64,000 nt of DNA from Fluviicola taffensis DSM 16823 (lineage in GTDB: Bacteria > Bacteroidota > Bacteroidia > Flavobacteriales_D > Crocinitomicaceae). The notes under the pieces are model-generated. The model did not search any database. It was not told the DNA's origin and saw only the letters and a list, made by a program, of their open reading frames with translations. A program made the translations under genes and the position numbers. Positions within the stretch are counted from its first letter, which is position 1. Every line of letters starts with the position of its first letter. The stretch lies in NCBI RefSeq assembly GCF_000194605.1, contig NC_015321.1, positions 4,569,578 through 4,633,577 of the forward strand. Reading direction: 5' to 3'. This document shows, piece by piece, positions 52,916 through 62,210 of the stretch.

Positions 52916-52985
52916 TAAAAGGTATAATTTTACATGATCCAATTAGGAAGATATAACTTCGATTACGTTCAATTCCATTAGAAGC

Positions 52986-53014
52986 AAAAAAGTCTCCGCT
53001 ACAACGGAGACTTT
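52986..53014 (-). terminator. Rho-independent terminator of parE-parC
   Basis: Stem AAAGTCTCCG (52989-52998) / CGGAGACTTT (53005-53014), 6-base loop, followed by T residues on the minus strand; 9 bases past the parC stop. Confidence 0.8.
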
Positions 53015-53022
53015 CTATTTAT

Positions 53023-55758
53023 CTAAAACAATGTTGGTTGATCATCTGGATCATCAGGGCCTTTTGTCAAGTCCCACTCAATTGTTGGATTATCTCCATC
53101 TTCCGAATCTTCTCCGTCCAAATCCTCTTCCGAATTATCGATTTCCAATTCCAATGGGTCTTCATTTGGCCAAGGTTCAGAACCTTCAATTTCATGTGTT
53201 AATACAACCTCCTTGACTTTTAATTTCGTTAGTTGATTTCCTTGCGCTTTCATTCCTTTCACATCGATGAAATCAGCCAAAGCAACCTCGTTATCTGGAA
53301 GGTTTTTCGTTTCTTTTAAAAGCTTGTTGTAAACGATTCGAACAACTGGCTGGTATGCTGTAGAAACACAATCTAGATAAGATCCTTCTGTTTCAGAAAT
53401 GTATGAAACCCTCTTATCTGTTGTGATTTCACAAGTAAACCGCTTCACAAAGTGCAAATCCTTCTCTCCATCGTAATAAACAGCAGAAATTGGTCTGTCT
53501 GGAACCCATTTTTCAATATGGATCATGTCTTCATCAAAGTGGTTTGCCAAATCGAAAGTAGTCAATCGGTAGTCTCCATTCTTATACAAAGTCATAATCC
53601 GATCTTCTCCTTTGAACGAGCCTAAAAATTTCCCTCTTCCTTCGTCATTCAATCTTCCAACAACGGTATCGTACCAAATCTTACGAGCGGCTAATGTGGA
53701 ACCTCCAACTTCTTTCTGAGTGATCTTTTGAACAATTTCTTTTGTAACCCGATTTCCAGCAGACTGGCGACCTTTAATTAGCAAATCTCCCAAGTCAATA
53801 TCGAACCGTAAACGCTTCAAATGTGGCCTTGGTCGGAGCATTACTGAAACAACCTCGCGCTCTCCATTTGGATGAACGGAGAAATACAAGAGCTTAGATC
53901 CTTTGATTCCTCGTGTTAAATCGTATTCGGTGTCACGCGTTACTGAATTCACAAAGAACCGTTTCATCATTGTTGCTCCACCAGCACCATCTTGATACAT
54001 TACGTGATAGATTGTGCGTTTATCGCCTTTTTTCCATACGTCAGCATGTACAATCCCTTTGCCTACGAATTTCTTTTCAGAAACTTTTGTAACAATGAAT
54101 TTTCCGGTATCGAAGAAAACAATAATATCATCAATTTCAGAACAATCATTGACAGCTTCGGTCTTTTTCAAGCCCCAACCAATGAATCCTTCTTCGATAT
54201 CTACATATAACTTTCGATTGGCAATAATTACTTTCGAAGCAGCAATATTGTCAAAAACTTTCATTTCAGTTCTTCGCTCTTTACCAGCTCCAAAACGCTT
54301 TTTTAAATCTTTGTAATACTCAATAGCATACTCGATTAAATTACCCAAATGTTTCTTCACCTCTTCCATTTCAGCCTCCAACTTTGCTATCAAGTCGTCT
54401 GCTTTATCTGAATCGAAACGTGTAATACGAATCATTGGAATCTGAGTCAAACGCTGTAAATCTTCATCTATGATCTCACGAACAAATTGCTTTTTGAATT
54501 TCTCAAACCGCTTGTACATGTATTGATACAAACCTTCTTTGTCTGAATACAACTTAAAATCAATGTACATTTCTTCGCGAATGAAGATTTTTTCCAACGT
54601 TGAAAAATGCCACTGAGACTCCAATTCAGCCAATCGAATTTCGAGTTCTTTTCGAAGTAAAGTAACAGTATTGTCTGTATTCACTTTCAGAATCTCAGTT
54701 ACTCCCATAAATCGAGGAGTATCACCATCAATTACAGAAGCATTGGGAGAAATCGATACTTCACAATCCGTGAACGCATAAAGAGCATCGATTGTTTTAT
54801 CTGGAGAAACACCAGGAGCCAAATGAATCACAATTTCTGCATCTGCAGCCGTATTGTCTTCAATTTTTTTAATCTTAATTTTCCCTTTGTCGTTTGCTTT
54901 TATAACGCTTTCAATCAAAGAAGTCGTTGTGCAACCAAAAGGAATTTCATTAATTATCAATGTTTTATTGTCGACCTTTTTAATCTTAGCTCGAACACGC
55001 ACTTTTCCACCTCTTAAACCATCGTTGTAATTGGTAAAATCCGCCATTCCACCATTCAAAAAATCGGGAAAAATCTCAATTTTCTTTCCGCGCAAATGAT
55101 TGATCGACTGATCGATTAATTCGATGAAGTTATGCGGCAAAATCTTACAAGCCATTCCGACAGCGATTCCTTCAGCACCTTGAGCAAGCAAGATTGGGAA
55201 TTTTACGGGCAAATTATCAGGCTCTTTGTTTCGACCATCATAACTCAATAGCCAGCTTGTAGTCTTTGGATTAAAAACCACATGACTAGCAAACTTGGAA
55301 AGACGCGCTTCGATATAACGAGGAGCAGCTGCACCATCACCCGTCAACGTATTTCCCCAGTTTCCTTGACAATCGATTAATAATTCTTTTTGTCCGAGTT
55401 GAACCAAGGCATCACCAATAGACGCATCACCGTGCGGGTGATATTTCATGGTATTTCCGATTACGTTCGCGACTTTGTTGTAACGTCCGTCATCCAATTC
55501 TTTCATGGAATGTAGAATTCGTCGCTGAACTGGCTTAAAACCATCGTGTAAAGAGGGAACAGCGCGCTCAAGAATTACGTAAGAAGCATAATCCAAGAAC
55601 CAATTCTCATACAGACCACTTAGTGGAATGATATTTTCATCTACATGATTTTTCTCAAAAGGACTTGAATCGGAAGATTCTTGACCTTCATCTCCATTGT
55701 TATCATTATCTAAATTCTCATTTTCCGGGTCTACCGGTCCAATTTCATCTTCACTCAT
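53023..55758 (-). CDS. parC: DNA topoisomerase IV subunit A
   Basis: Type IIA topoisomerase cleavage subunit, 911 residues, which with ParE separates replicated chromosomes. The winged-helix/tower core has HDGFKPVQRRILHSM, YHPHGDASIGDAL and the catalytic Y148 in AAAPRYIEARL. At the position of the quinolone-interacting Ser (E. coli GyrA S83) there is Ala (A112); I believe this is normal for Bacteroidota subunits. The C-terminal part forms a pinwheel-like region but no GyrA box (QRRGGKG) is seen, so it is topoisomerase IV and not gyrase. The tail is highly acidic (EDLDGEDSEDGDN). It starts 1 base after parE. Confidence 0.93.
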   Translation of the reverse strand: MSEDEIGPVDPENENLDNDNNGDEGQESSDSSPFEKNHVDENIIPLSGLYENWFLDYASYVILERAVPSLHDGFKPVQRRILHSMKELDDGRYNKVANVIGNTMKYHPHGDASIGDALVQLGQKELLIDCQGNWGNTLTGDGAAAPRYIEARLSKFASHVVFNPKTTSWLLSYDGRNKEPDNLPVKFPILLAQGAEGIAVGMACKILPHNFIELIDQSINHLRGKKIEIFPDFLNGGMADFTNYNDGLRGGKVRVRAKIKKVDNKTLIINEIPFGCTTTSLIESVIKANDKGKIKIKKIEDNTAADAEIVIHLAPGVSPDKTIDALYAFTDCEVSISPNASVIDGDTPRFMGVTEILKVNTDNTVTLLRKELEIRLAELESQWHFSTLEKIFIREEMYIDFKLYSDKEGLYQYMYKRFEKFKKQFVREIIDEDLQRLTQIPMIRITRFDSDKADDLIAKLEAEMEEVKKHLGNLIEYAIEYYKDLKKRFGAGKERRTEMKVFDNIAASKVIIANRKLYVDIEEGFIGWGLKKTEAVNDCSEIDDIIVFFDTGKFIVTKVSEKKFVGKGIVHADVWKKGDKRTIYHVMYQDGAGGATMMKRFFVNSVTRDTEYDLTRGIKGSKLLYFSVHPNGEREVVSVMLRPRPHLKRLRFDIDLGDLLIKGRQSAGNRVTKEIVQKITQKEVGGSTLAARKIWYDTVVGRLNDEGRGKFLGSFKGEDRIMTLYKNGDYRLTTFDLANHFDEDMIHIEKWVPDRPISAVYYDGEKDLHFVKRFTCEITTDKRVSYISETEGSYLDCVSTAYQPVVRIVYNKLLKETKNLPDNEVALADFIDVKGMKAQGNQLTKLKVKEVVLTHEIEGSEPWPNEDPLELEIDNSEEDLDGEDSEDGDNPTIEWDLTKGPDDPDDQPTLF

Positions 55759-55759
55759 C

Positions 55760-57664
55760 TTAAGAAGCTTTTTCTATTGGTTCTGTATTTTCATCTTCTG
55801 ATTGGGAATCTTCCAGATCCACATTCTTATCATCATCTTTCACAACACGCAAGTTTTCAATGATAAAATCTTGGCGTTCTGGCGTATTTTTCCCCATGAA
55901 ATAAGATAGAATCGAATCAATGGATGCATCTTTAGTTAAGAGAACTGGTTCCAAACGAATATCATCACCAATAAAATGCTTGAACTCATCTGGCGAAATC
56001 TCTCCCAATCCTTTAAATCGAGTTATCTCTGGATTTTTCCCTAATTCAGAAATAGCTGCTCGGCGTTCTTCATCCGAATAACAGTAAATCGTCTTTTTCT
56101 TGTTTCGAACACGGAATAATGGAGTTTGAAGTACATAAACATGATTCCGCTTCACTAAATCTGGGAAAAATTGCAAGAAGAACGTCAAGAGAAGTAAACG
56201 AATATGCATTCCATCAACATCGGCATCGGTTGCGATTACAATGTTATTGTAGCGCAGGTTATCCATGTCTTCTTCGATGTCCAAAGCAGCTTGAATGAGG
56301 TTAAACTCTTCGTTCTCATAAACCACTTTTTTGGTTAATCCGTAGCAATTCAAAGGCTTCCCGCGCAATGAGAAAACGGCTTGTGTATTGACGTCTCTTG
56401 ACTTGGTAATTGATCCACTCGCTGAATCTCCCTCAGTAATGAAAAGCGTAGTCATTTCACGTTTTTCATCTTTCAAGTCAGTTAGATGACTTCTACAATC
56501 GCGCAGTTTCTTGTTATGCAAACTCGCCTTCTTCGCTCTATCACGAGCTAGTTTACGAATTCCTGACAATTCTTTGCGTTCGCGCTCCGATTGCTTAATC
56601 TTCTTTTCAAGTGTATCCGCAACATCTGGATGACGGTGCAAGTAATTATCCAATTTATCCTTCAGAAAATCATTGATGAAAGCTCGCATGGATTTTCCAT
56701 CTGGTTCAATTTCCTGAGAACCTAATTTCGTTTTTGTTTGAGATTCAAATACTGGTTCAATTACTTTCACGGCAATTGCAGCAACGATAGATTGACGAAT
56801 ATCTGAAGCATCGTAATCTTTCTTGTAAAAATCACGAATCACTTTTGCGATGGACTCACGGAAAGCGCTTTGATGCGTCCCTCCCTGTGTTGTGTGCTGA
56901 CCATTCACAAAGGAATAATAATCCTCTCCGTATGTTTTTCCATGGGTAAAAGCAACTTCGATATCGTCACCTTCCAAGTGAATAATTGGATATAATGGAT
57001 CTCCATCCATATTATCTTCCAACAAATCTTTCAACCCGTCTTTCGATTGGTATTTTTCGCCATTGAAGTAAATCGCCAAACCGCGGTTCAAGTAGCAATA
57101 ATTCCAAAACATCTTGATCAGGTAAGGCATCTTGAACGCGAATTTCTTGAAGATGGATTCGTCAGGAATAAACTCAAAATAAGTTCCATTCACCTCATCT
57201 GTTTTACTCAAAGGCAAATCTTCGGTTAATTCCCCTCTAGAAAAAACAACCTGTTTCTTTTGTCCTTCTCTCACCGAATAAACCATAAAATAATCACTCA
57301 ACGCATTTACAGCCTTGGTTCCTACTCCATTTAGTCCAACTGATTTTTTAAAGGCCTTGGAATCGTATTTTCCACCAGTATTGATCTGAGAAACACATTC
57401 AATCACTTTCCCCAATGGAATTCCACGTCCATAATCACGAACAGAAACTTTCCCATCTTTCACTTTGATATCGATACGTTTTCCATTCCCCATAACGAAT
57501 TCGTCCACGGAATTATCGACAATCTCCTTCACCAAAATATAAATCCCATCGTCTGCAGAAGCACCATCTCCTAATTTCCCGATATACATACCAGGTCTTA
57601 GTCGAATATGTTCCTTCCAATCAAGAGATCGTATATTGTCTTCAGTATATTGATTTTCAGCCAT
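55760..57664 (-). CDS. parE: DNA topoisomerase IV subunit B
   Basis: ATPase subunit of the same enzyme, 634 residues. GHKL ATPase motifs: [37 protein letters not shown]; transducer Lys in [14 protein letters not shown] metal site [19 protein letters not shown]. Also [11 protein letters not shown]. The length (634) is that of ParE/short GyrB. Upstream minus strand TATCTTTG (57688-57695) is a likely -7 box, nested in the small dyad GTATC-AAA-GATAC. parE and parC form an operon with a 1-base gap. Confidence 0.95.
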   Translation of the reverse strand: MAENQYTEDNIRSLDWKEHIRLRPGMYIGKLGDGASADDGIYILVKEIVDNSVDEFVMGNGKRIDIKVKDGKVSVRDYGRGIPLGKVIECVSQINTGGKYDSKAFKKSVGLNGVGTKAVNALSDYFMVYSVREGQKKQVVFSRGELTEDLPLSKTDEVNGTYFEFIPDESIFKKFAFKMPYLIKMFWNYCYLNRGLAIYFNGEKYQSKDGLKDLLEDNMDGDPLYPIIHLEGDDIEVAFTHGKTYGEDYYSFVNGQHTTQGGTHQSAFRESIAKVIRDFYKKDYDASDIRQSIVAAIAVKVIEPVFESQTKTKLGSQEIEPDGKSMRAFINDFLKDKLDNYLHRHPDVADTLEKKIKQSERERKELSGIRKLARDRAKKASLHNKKLRDCRSHLTDLKDEKREMTTLFITEGDSASGSITKSRDVNTQAVFSLRGKPLNCYGLTKKVVYENEEFNLIQAALDIEEDMDNLRYNNIVIATDADVDGMHIRLLLLTFFLQFFPDLVKRNHVYVLQTPLFRVRNKKKTIYCYSDEERRAAISELGKNPEITRFKGLGEISPDEFKHFIGDDIRLEPVLLTKDASIDSILSYFMGKNTPERQDFIIENLRVVKDDDKNVDLEDSQSEDENTEPIEKAS

Positions 57665-57687
57665 AATAACGGATTCTGTGCAAGTAT

Positions 57688-57695
57688 CAAAGATA
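57688..57695 (-). promoter_or_regulatory. -7 box of parE-parC
   Basis: Minus strand TATCTTTG, exact TAnnTTTG match, 23 bases before the parE ATG; no TTG at -33. It overlaps a 5-bp dyad GTATC/GATAC. Confidence 0.45.
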
Positions 57696-57835
57696 CAATC
57701 AGAAAGCTTTGATTAAACAGGTAATTAATAAGAGTTATGAACGATGTAAGGTTAATTTCCCTCCGATAGATTATACCACTTTCTGGGTATTGTTTAGAAT
57801 TATTCTAAGTAATAATTTTACCTAAAACAAACAAC

Positions 57836-58198
57836 ATGTGCCATTACAAAACTATCAGCAACAACTCATTTGGCTGCCTAATTCAATGTAAGAACTGTGA
57901 ACAATTTCATTTGGGATTCGGAAGCGTGGTGCTCATTCTCTCTTACGCTGAGTTTATTCGATTTTCAGAGCAAGTTCACAGCATTCATACCATGCATTAC
58001 GAAGAAGAGGAAGCAAAGCTTCTGAAGAATGAGAACTTATCAAACAAGGATGAAAAACCAAAGGAAAAGATCTACATGCACACGGATAATTCTAAAATGA
58101 TCCTAGCATTCAACCACAAAGAATGGATGAAATTGTATGATTTACTAGAAGAATCTCGCTTTTTGCTTTACGCGAATGAATTTATTGAGCAATCCTAG
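57836..58198 (+). CDS. DUF6686-type small protein
   Basis: 120-residue soluble protein. N-terminal Cys-containing segment MCHYKTISNNSFGCLIQCKN plus CEQFHLGFG, with C2, C14, C18 and C21 as a possible zinc site; then SVVLILSYAEFIRF, a charged Glu/Lys loop and a C-terminal hydrophobic helix segment (MILAFNHKEWMKLYDLLEE). I recognise the pattern as that of the Bacteroidota DUF6686 family with fair confidence. Function unknown. The stop overlaps the corA stop by 4 bases (CTAG). Confidence 0.78.
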   Translation: MCHYKTISNNSFGCLIQCKNCEQFHLGFGSVVLILSYAEFIRFSEQVHSIHTMHYEEEEAKLLKNENLSNKDEKPKEKIYMHTDNSKMILAFNHKEWMKLYDLLEESRFLLYANEFIEQS

Positions 58199-59205
58199 GT
58201 ATTTCGCTTTAACCAACCTCTTTTCCAGAAGATAAAAACCAAGGCTGCCGTTATCAAAATCATGACACCCCAAATGATGAAATAGCCATATTTCGAGGAT
58301 AATTCAGGCATGTTTTCAAAATTCATTCCATATACACCAACAACAAATGTTAAGGGAATGAAAATGGCACTTGTAACAGTTAGCACCTTCATAATTTCAT
58401 TCATTCGTTGTCCCTGGATAGCATAATACAGATTCGCAACACCATCAAGCATTTGTTTTTTTGCTTCTATTTCCTCAATTAATCCATAACAAGTATCTTT
58501 CAACTCTCTGAAATAATGAATGTTATCTTCAATAATCAGCTCGTTTTCAACACGGTCCAATTGCCCCATCAAATCCTTCATTGGAAAGACAATTTTTCGG
58601 AGATCTAACAACTTTCTCTTTTCCCATTCAACCTTTCGAAGCACTTCACTCTTTGGATCTCGCAATACGATTTTATCTAGTAATTCAATATTCACTCCAA
58701 TCTCCTCAACAACTTCTGAATAATTGTCAATAATCGCTTCCAACATTCGAAACAACAAGAAATCAGGGCCTTTGTAACGAATTTTCCCTCTTTTGTATTC
58801 AATTCGTTCGCGAACCGTCGGAAAGTGATCTGAAGGCTTCTCCTGAAAAGAAATCAAGTAATTATCTCCAATAATAAAACTGATTCGCTCTTTCTTTAAA
58901 TCGAAATTATTCAATCCTTCTTTAGGTAATGCGGAAACAATGCTGAAGTAAACATAATCTGAATACTCCTCCAAACGTGTTCGTTTTTCTGGCTCAAACA
59001 AATCTTCCTGAAGGATTTTATCTATACACAACTTATCGCACAACTTAATAATCGCCTCTTTGTTTTTCATTGAATGAAAATTCAACCAGTAAGTCGAATT
59101 CATATCCTCAGTAGGATTGAATGAATCAGCAAAATAATCCTCTGAGTTCTTTTCTAGGGAATAAGCATCAAAATTGTACTTATATAGTTGTGCTACTTCG
59201 GACAT
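58195..59205 (-). CDS. corA: Magnesium/cobalt transporter CorA
   Basis: Pentameric inner-membrane Mg2+/Co2+ channel, 336 residues. Large N-terminal cytoplasmic domain with acidic regions, then two membrane helices at the C-terminus; the selectivity motif GMN is seen in VGVYGMNFENMPEL, and the second helix ends in the basic tail FWKRGWLKRN. The frame opens at TTG 59229, but ATG 59205 (MSEVAQLYKYN) is the better start. Divergent with the next gene, 134 bases apart. Confidence 0.96.
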   Translation of the reverse strand: MSEVAQLYKYNFDAYSLEKNSEDYFADSFNPTEDMNSTYWLNFHSMKNKEAIIKLCDKLCIDKILQEDLFEPEKRTRLEEYSDYVYFSIVSALPKEGLNNFDLKKERISFIIGDNYLISFQEKPSDHFPTVRERIEYKRGKIRYKGPDFLLFRMLEAIIDNYSEVVEEIGVNIELLDKIVLRDPKSEVLRKVEWEKRKLLDLRKIVFPMKDLMGQLDRVENELIIEDNIHYFRELKDTCYGLIEEIEAKKQMLDGVANLYYAIQGQRMNEIMKVLTVTSAIFIPLTFVVGVYGMNFENMPELSSKYGYFIIWGVMILITAALVFIFWKRGWLKRNT

Positions 59206-59290
59206 ACAACGAAAATAACGTTTTTCCAATTATGAATTTCAAAATCTCCAAACATTACCTTTCAATCAATTCATTAGACAGATCAAATCT

Positions 59291-59298
59291 TAGGTTTG
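59291..59298 (+). promoter_or_regulatory. -7 box of the secreted H/C protein gene
   Basis: TAGGTTTG, exact TAnnTTTG match, 41 bases before the ATG at 59340. It shows the longer frame starting at 59121 is not used. Confidence 0.4.
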
Positions 59299-59339
59299 AA
59301 CAGATTTCAATAAGAGTTGTATTCTTCAGAAAAAATCAC

Positions 59340-59930
59340 ATGAAATCGCTTGCTATTATTCTACTTTTTATTTCATTTAGAGCTATTTCTCAATCCGACA
59401 CATTGATAGTTGAGATTATTTATGGCTCCAAGCCTTTATCCAAAAATGGAGCACATTGGTTTGGCGGAAAACTAGGTGGACACATTGGACTTACAATCGG
59501 AGAAGACAGCGTGATGCACTTTCTTCCAGGCGGAAGAGTTGCGGCTACAAACATCAATTCAGATATAGGGAAATACATCATTTCAAACAAACGGAGGTTT
59601 TATAGAACATTTTCAAGTGACACTTTGAAGACTTGTCGGATTTTCATTCCAGTTACCTCAACTCAAAAACAGCAACTTTTGAACGATTCCAAATCCTTTT
59701 TGAAAGAAGGCCCTTATCCTTATGCATTTTTTGGAATGCGTTGTGCAGCCGCCTGCTACCATCTTTTATCTCTAGCTGATGTAACAAAAGATTTATCTCG
59801 AAGTAAGATGACTTGGAAATTCATTTATCCCCGAAAATTTCGGAAACACCTTTTCAAAGAAGCCTTGAAAAACAATTGGAAGATTATTGAAACAAAAGGA
59901 GATTCGAAAAGAAAATGGGATCATGACTAA
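59340..59930 (+). CDS. Secreted hypothetical protein with conserved-looking His and Cys
   Basis: Exported 196-residue protein, signal peptide KSLAIILLFISFRAISQ. The frame is open from 59121, but that part overlaps corA and a -7 box, and the ATG at 59340 gives a perfect signal peptide. Mature part: HWFGGKLGGHIGLTIGEDS (H48), VMHFLPGG, and PYAFFGMRCAAACYHLLSL (C135, C139). The pattern GGHIGL plus a later Cys in a helix start recalls permuted NlpC/P60-like or LRAT-like cysteine hydrolases, in which an early His and a late Cys form the active site. That is a guess. No family name known to me. Confidence 0.7.
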   Translation: MKSLAIILLFISFRAISQSDTLIVEIIYGSKPLSKNGAHWFGGKLGGHIGLTIGEDSVMHFLPGGRVAATNINSDIGKYIISNKRRFYRTFSSDTLKTCRIFIPVTSTQKQQLLNDSKSFLKEGPYPYAFFGMRCAAACYHLLSLADVTKDLSRSKMTWKFIYPRKFRKHLFKEALKNNWKIIETKGDSKRKWDHD

Positions 59931-59950
59931 CTTCGACTTCGCTGCACTTT

Positions 59951-62194
59951 TCAATTGGTCAAAAGTTGTTGATACCTCTTAAATTCTTTGACGTTTGAAA
60001 CACGTTGGATGGCCGCCAAAACTTTTAGTTTCTCATGTTTGGTTAAATGCCAAGACAAACTAATTCGGTCTTTCTGCAACTCTCTCAAATTTAGATTTAC
60101 TGTTTGAATCGGCACATCGTATTTATTCATTATCAACTTCAGCAATTCATCTTGATCATAATCTTGAATTCGCGGAAAATTGGTAAACACATTTGAAACA
60201 GGCGCCGTGAATTTATCAAAAAGTCCAAAGGAACGCGTTTGTTCATTGTACATAATTCGTTTATTATCACGAATCTGAAGAATAACCACACCACTGGTAT
60301 TTTTACTAATCCAAGATTCTAACTTATTCAACCACTGAATAGTTATTTTAGTACCGAAATTATCGCGCGCGCCAGCATCCATCAATTGAATTTCAGGAGT
60401 GGTAGGCAAACTTGTCATTGGAAGTACATACGGAAATGACGCATTCATACGCAACGCTGAAGACAAACGCAATCTTTCTGATTTTTGTTTCTTGAGCAAC
60501 AAATGAATATCAATATTTTCTTGAATGTGATTCGATTCTGGAGAAGGAGAAGCAGAATCCATTAAAAAACTCAATCCCAGAGAAGAAATCATAATTCTTC
60601 TGCCATCATTTACTACAGAAGGCGTTAAAATAAGATTCGGAATAATACCTTGTTTTTCATACGTCCTGAAATACAAGAGCGGTTTATTCAATCGCTGTCC
60701 TGTATTTTCATTCAAATCAGATTCAAATGCCATGGCTCGGTCGTAGCTATATTTCGAATTCTCAAAAGTGGATTGATATCTGAAAAACAAATCATTCGTT
60801 GAGGCTGCAAAGCATAATTTATTTAATAAATCCTGAGCAATTTCTTCAAAATACTTCTTATCGTTAAAATTAACCTTCCCAGTTTGGTGGTTTTCAAGCA
60901 ATAATGATCGATAATAAGACGCTCCAACAGTTCCTCCTGAAGCTCCCGTTATCATTGCTATATGCTTGGAGGATTTGAATTTGGTTAGTGAATCACAATT
61001 TCGAAGCACTTCATAAACCCAAGTAGCACTTCTAGATCCTCCCCCAGAAGTATTCACAACAACCATTAAGGGTTTTTCCTCGCCTGTTTGCTTTTTCCAG
61101 TTTTCCAAGTAACAGATGTAATCATCATAATCATCCTTACAAAGTTCAGCATTCTTACTCAATTCAAAAATCGCAGAATCGGAATAAACAGCTGGGTCAT
61201 CATAACTCAAACCATAAGCTTGAGTTTGAAATTGAAATAACTCTCCGCTTTTGGAGAACATATTCATGATTAGAAACAATCCAATAATCACTGGATAAGC
61301 CCAAACTCTCAACCAAGTCATGAGTGCACTTAACAGCATGAGCAAAATCGTCAAGAGCAATACCACACTAACTCCAGCAGGCACATCTAAAAATGTTTTA
61401 CCTCCAAACAATCCAATTAATACGAATGTTAAAATCGTAGTTATTTCAAAAACGGTTGTTGAAACCCTGTTTTGATCAAACACGGATTGCAACAAAGATT
61501 GCGCATAATGTTTTGTAGAACGGCATTGCTGCACTCGAAATCCTCTTCCCACATAAAAATACAATCGTTGTTTATTTGCGCTTCTTACTTTAATCCGATT
61601 TCCTTTTCCAAAACGCATCCAACGATCAGTTCTGGTAGATTTACTTTCATTGTATCTTTTTAATTCGAAGAGATTTTTATTTATTGGAAAGAAATAGAGT
61701 AAAGACACACCAACAAACAAGAAAAAGCCTACCAAAAATCCAGCCCCAAAAAACAAAGCATTTGTCCACGACTCAAACTCTTCCATCCGCTGAAAACGAA
61801 CTACACGAATCAAAAAGTAACTAATAAATATAATCGGTATGATGCTGTTATTAATACAAAAGCGCACAAAAGGCTTATTCACCATTGCTAAAAAAGGAAA
61901 TCTCGAAGCCAAGCGCATATAGGAATACGAATGAAAAGCCATTGTTAAGCCTCCAAAAGAAAATCCGATCAATAAAAAGGAGAAAAAACTAGTATTCCCT
62001 TGATATTCTGGAGATAAAAACAAATAAGACAAACCAAATCCTACTCCAATTTTATCTGAAATCAATAAAAAGAAGAATACCCAATAGAATAATCCAAGTA
62101 GATTATGTTTCAAATGATGCACCAAAAGTACAAGAGGAAAAAAGACTCTTAGGAATCTTAAAGTGCTGAAAGTAATGTCTCGGAGTGAAGCCAC
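59951..62194 (-). CDS. Multi-span membrane protein with patatin-like phospholipase domain
   Basis: 747-residue protein. The N-terminal 330 residues have about eight membrane helices in two groups, separated by a basic loop (KRYNESKSTRTDRWMRFGKG). The C-terminal half is a patatin-like lipid acyl hydrolase: oxyanion loop NTSGGGSRSATW (about residue 382), nucleophile elbow TGASGGTVGASYY (about residue 418), and the catalytic Asp motif MDAGARDNFG (about residue 605), giving the Ser-Asp dyad. The hydrolase fits on the cytoplasmic or periplasmic face. Membrane phospholipids are the probable substrate. It is the last gene of a three-gene operon with an arginase-family enzyme and a thioesterase. Confidence 0.82.
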   Translation of the reverse strand: MASLRDITFSTLRFLRVFFPLVLLVHHLKHNLLGLFYWVFFFLLISDKIGVGFGLSYLFLSPEYQGNTSFFSFLLIGFSFGGLTMAFHSYSYMRLASRFPFLAMVNKPFVRFCINNSIIPIIFISYFLIRVVRFQRMEEFESWTNALFFGAGFLVGFFLFVGVSLLYFFPINKNLFELKRYNESKSTRTDRWMRFGKGNRIKVRSANKQRLYFYVGRGFRVQQCRSTKHYAQSLLQSVFDQNRVSTTVFEITTILTFVLIGLFGGKTFLDVPAGVSVVLLLTILLMLLSALMTWLRVWAYPVIIGLFLIMNMFSKSGELFQFQTQAYGLSYDDPAVYSDSAIFELSKNAELCKDDYDDYICYLENWKKQTGEEKPLMVVVNTSGGGSRSATWVYEVLRNCDSLTKFKSSKHIAMITGASGGTVGASYYRSLLLENHQTGKVNFNDKKYFEEIAQDLLNKLCFAASTNDLFFRYQSTFENSKYSYDRAMAFESDLNENTGQRLNKPLLYFRTYEKQGIIPNLILTPSVVNDGRRIMISSLGLSFLMDSASPSPESNHIQENIDIHLLLKKQKSERLRLSSALRMNASFPYVLPMTSLPTTPEIQLMDAGARDNFGTKITIQWLNKLESWISKNTSGVVILQIRDNKRIMYNEQTRSFGLFDKFTAPVSNVFTNFPRIQDYDQDELLKLIMNKYDVPIQTVNLNLRELQKDRISLSWHLTKHEKLKVLAAIQRVSNVKEFKRYQQLLTN

Positions 62195-62210
62195 GAATTT
62201 AATATACGAA

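Noticed and set aside
53023..57664. Assignment of the topoisomerase pair as DNA gyrase
   Set aside because: No GyrA box in the C-terminal domain and the gene order parE-parC with these lengths fits topoisomerase IV.
59121..59339. N-terminal 73-codon extension of the secreted H/C protein
   Set aside because: It overlaps corA on the other strand, contains a -7 box, and the signal peptide begins at 59340.
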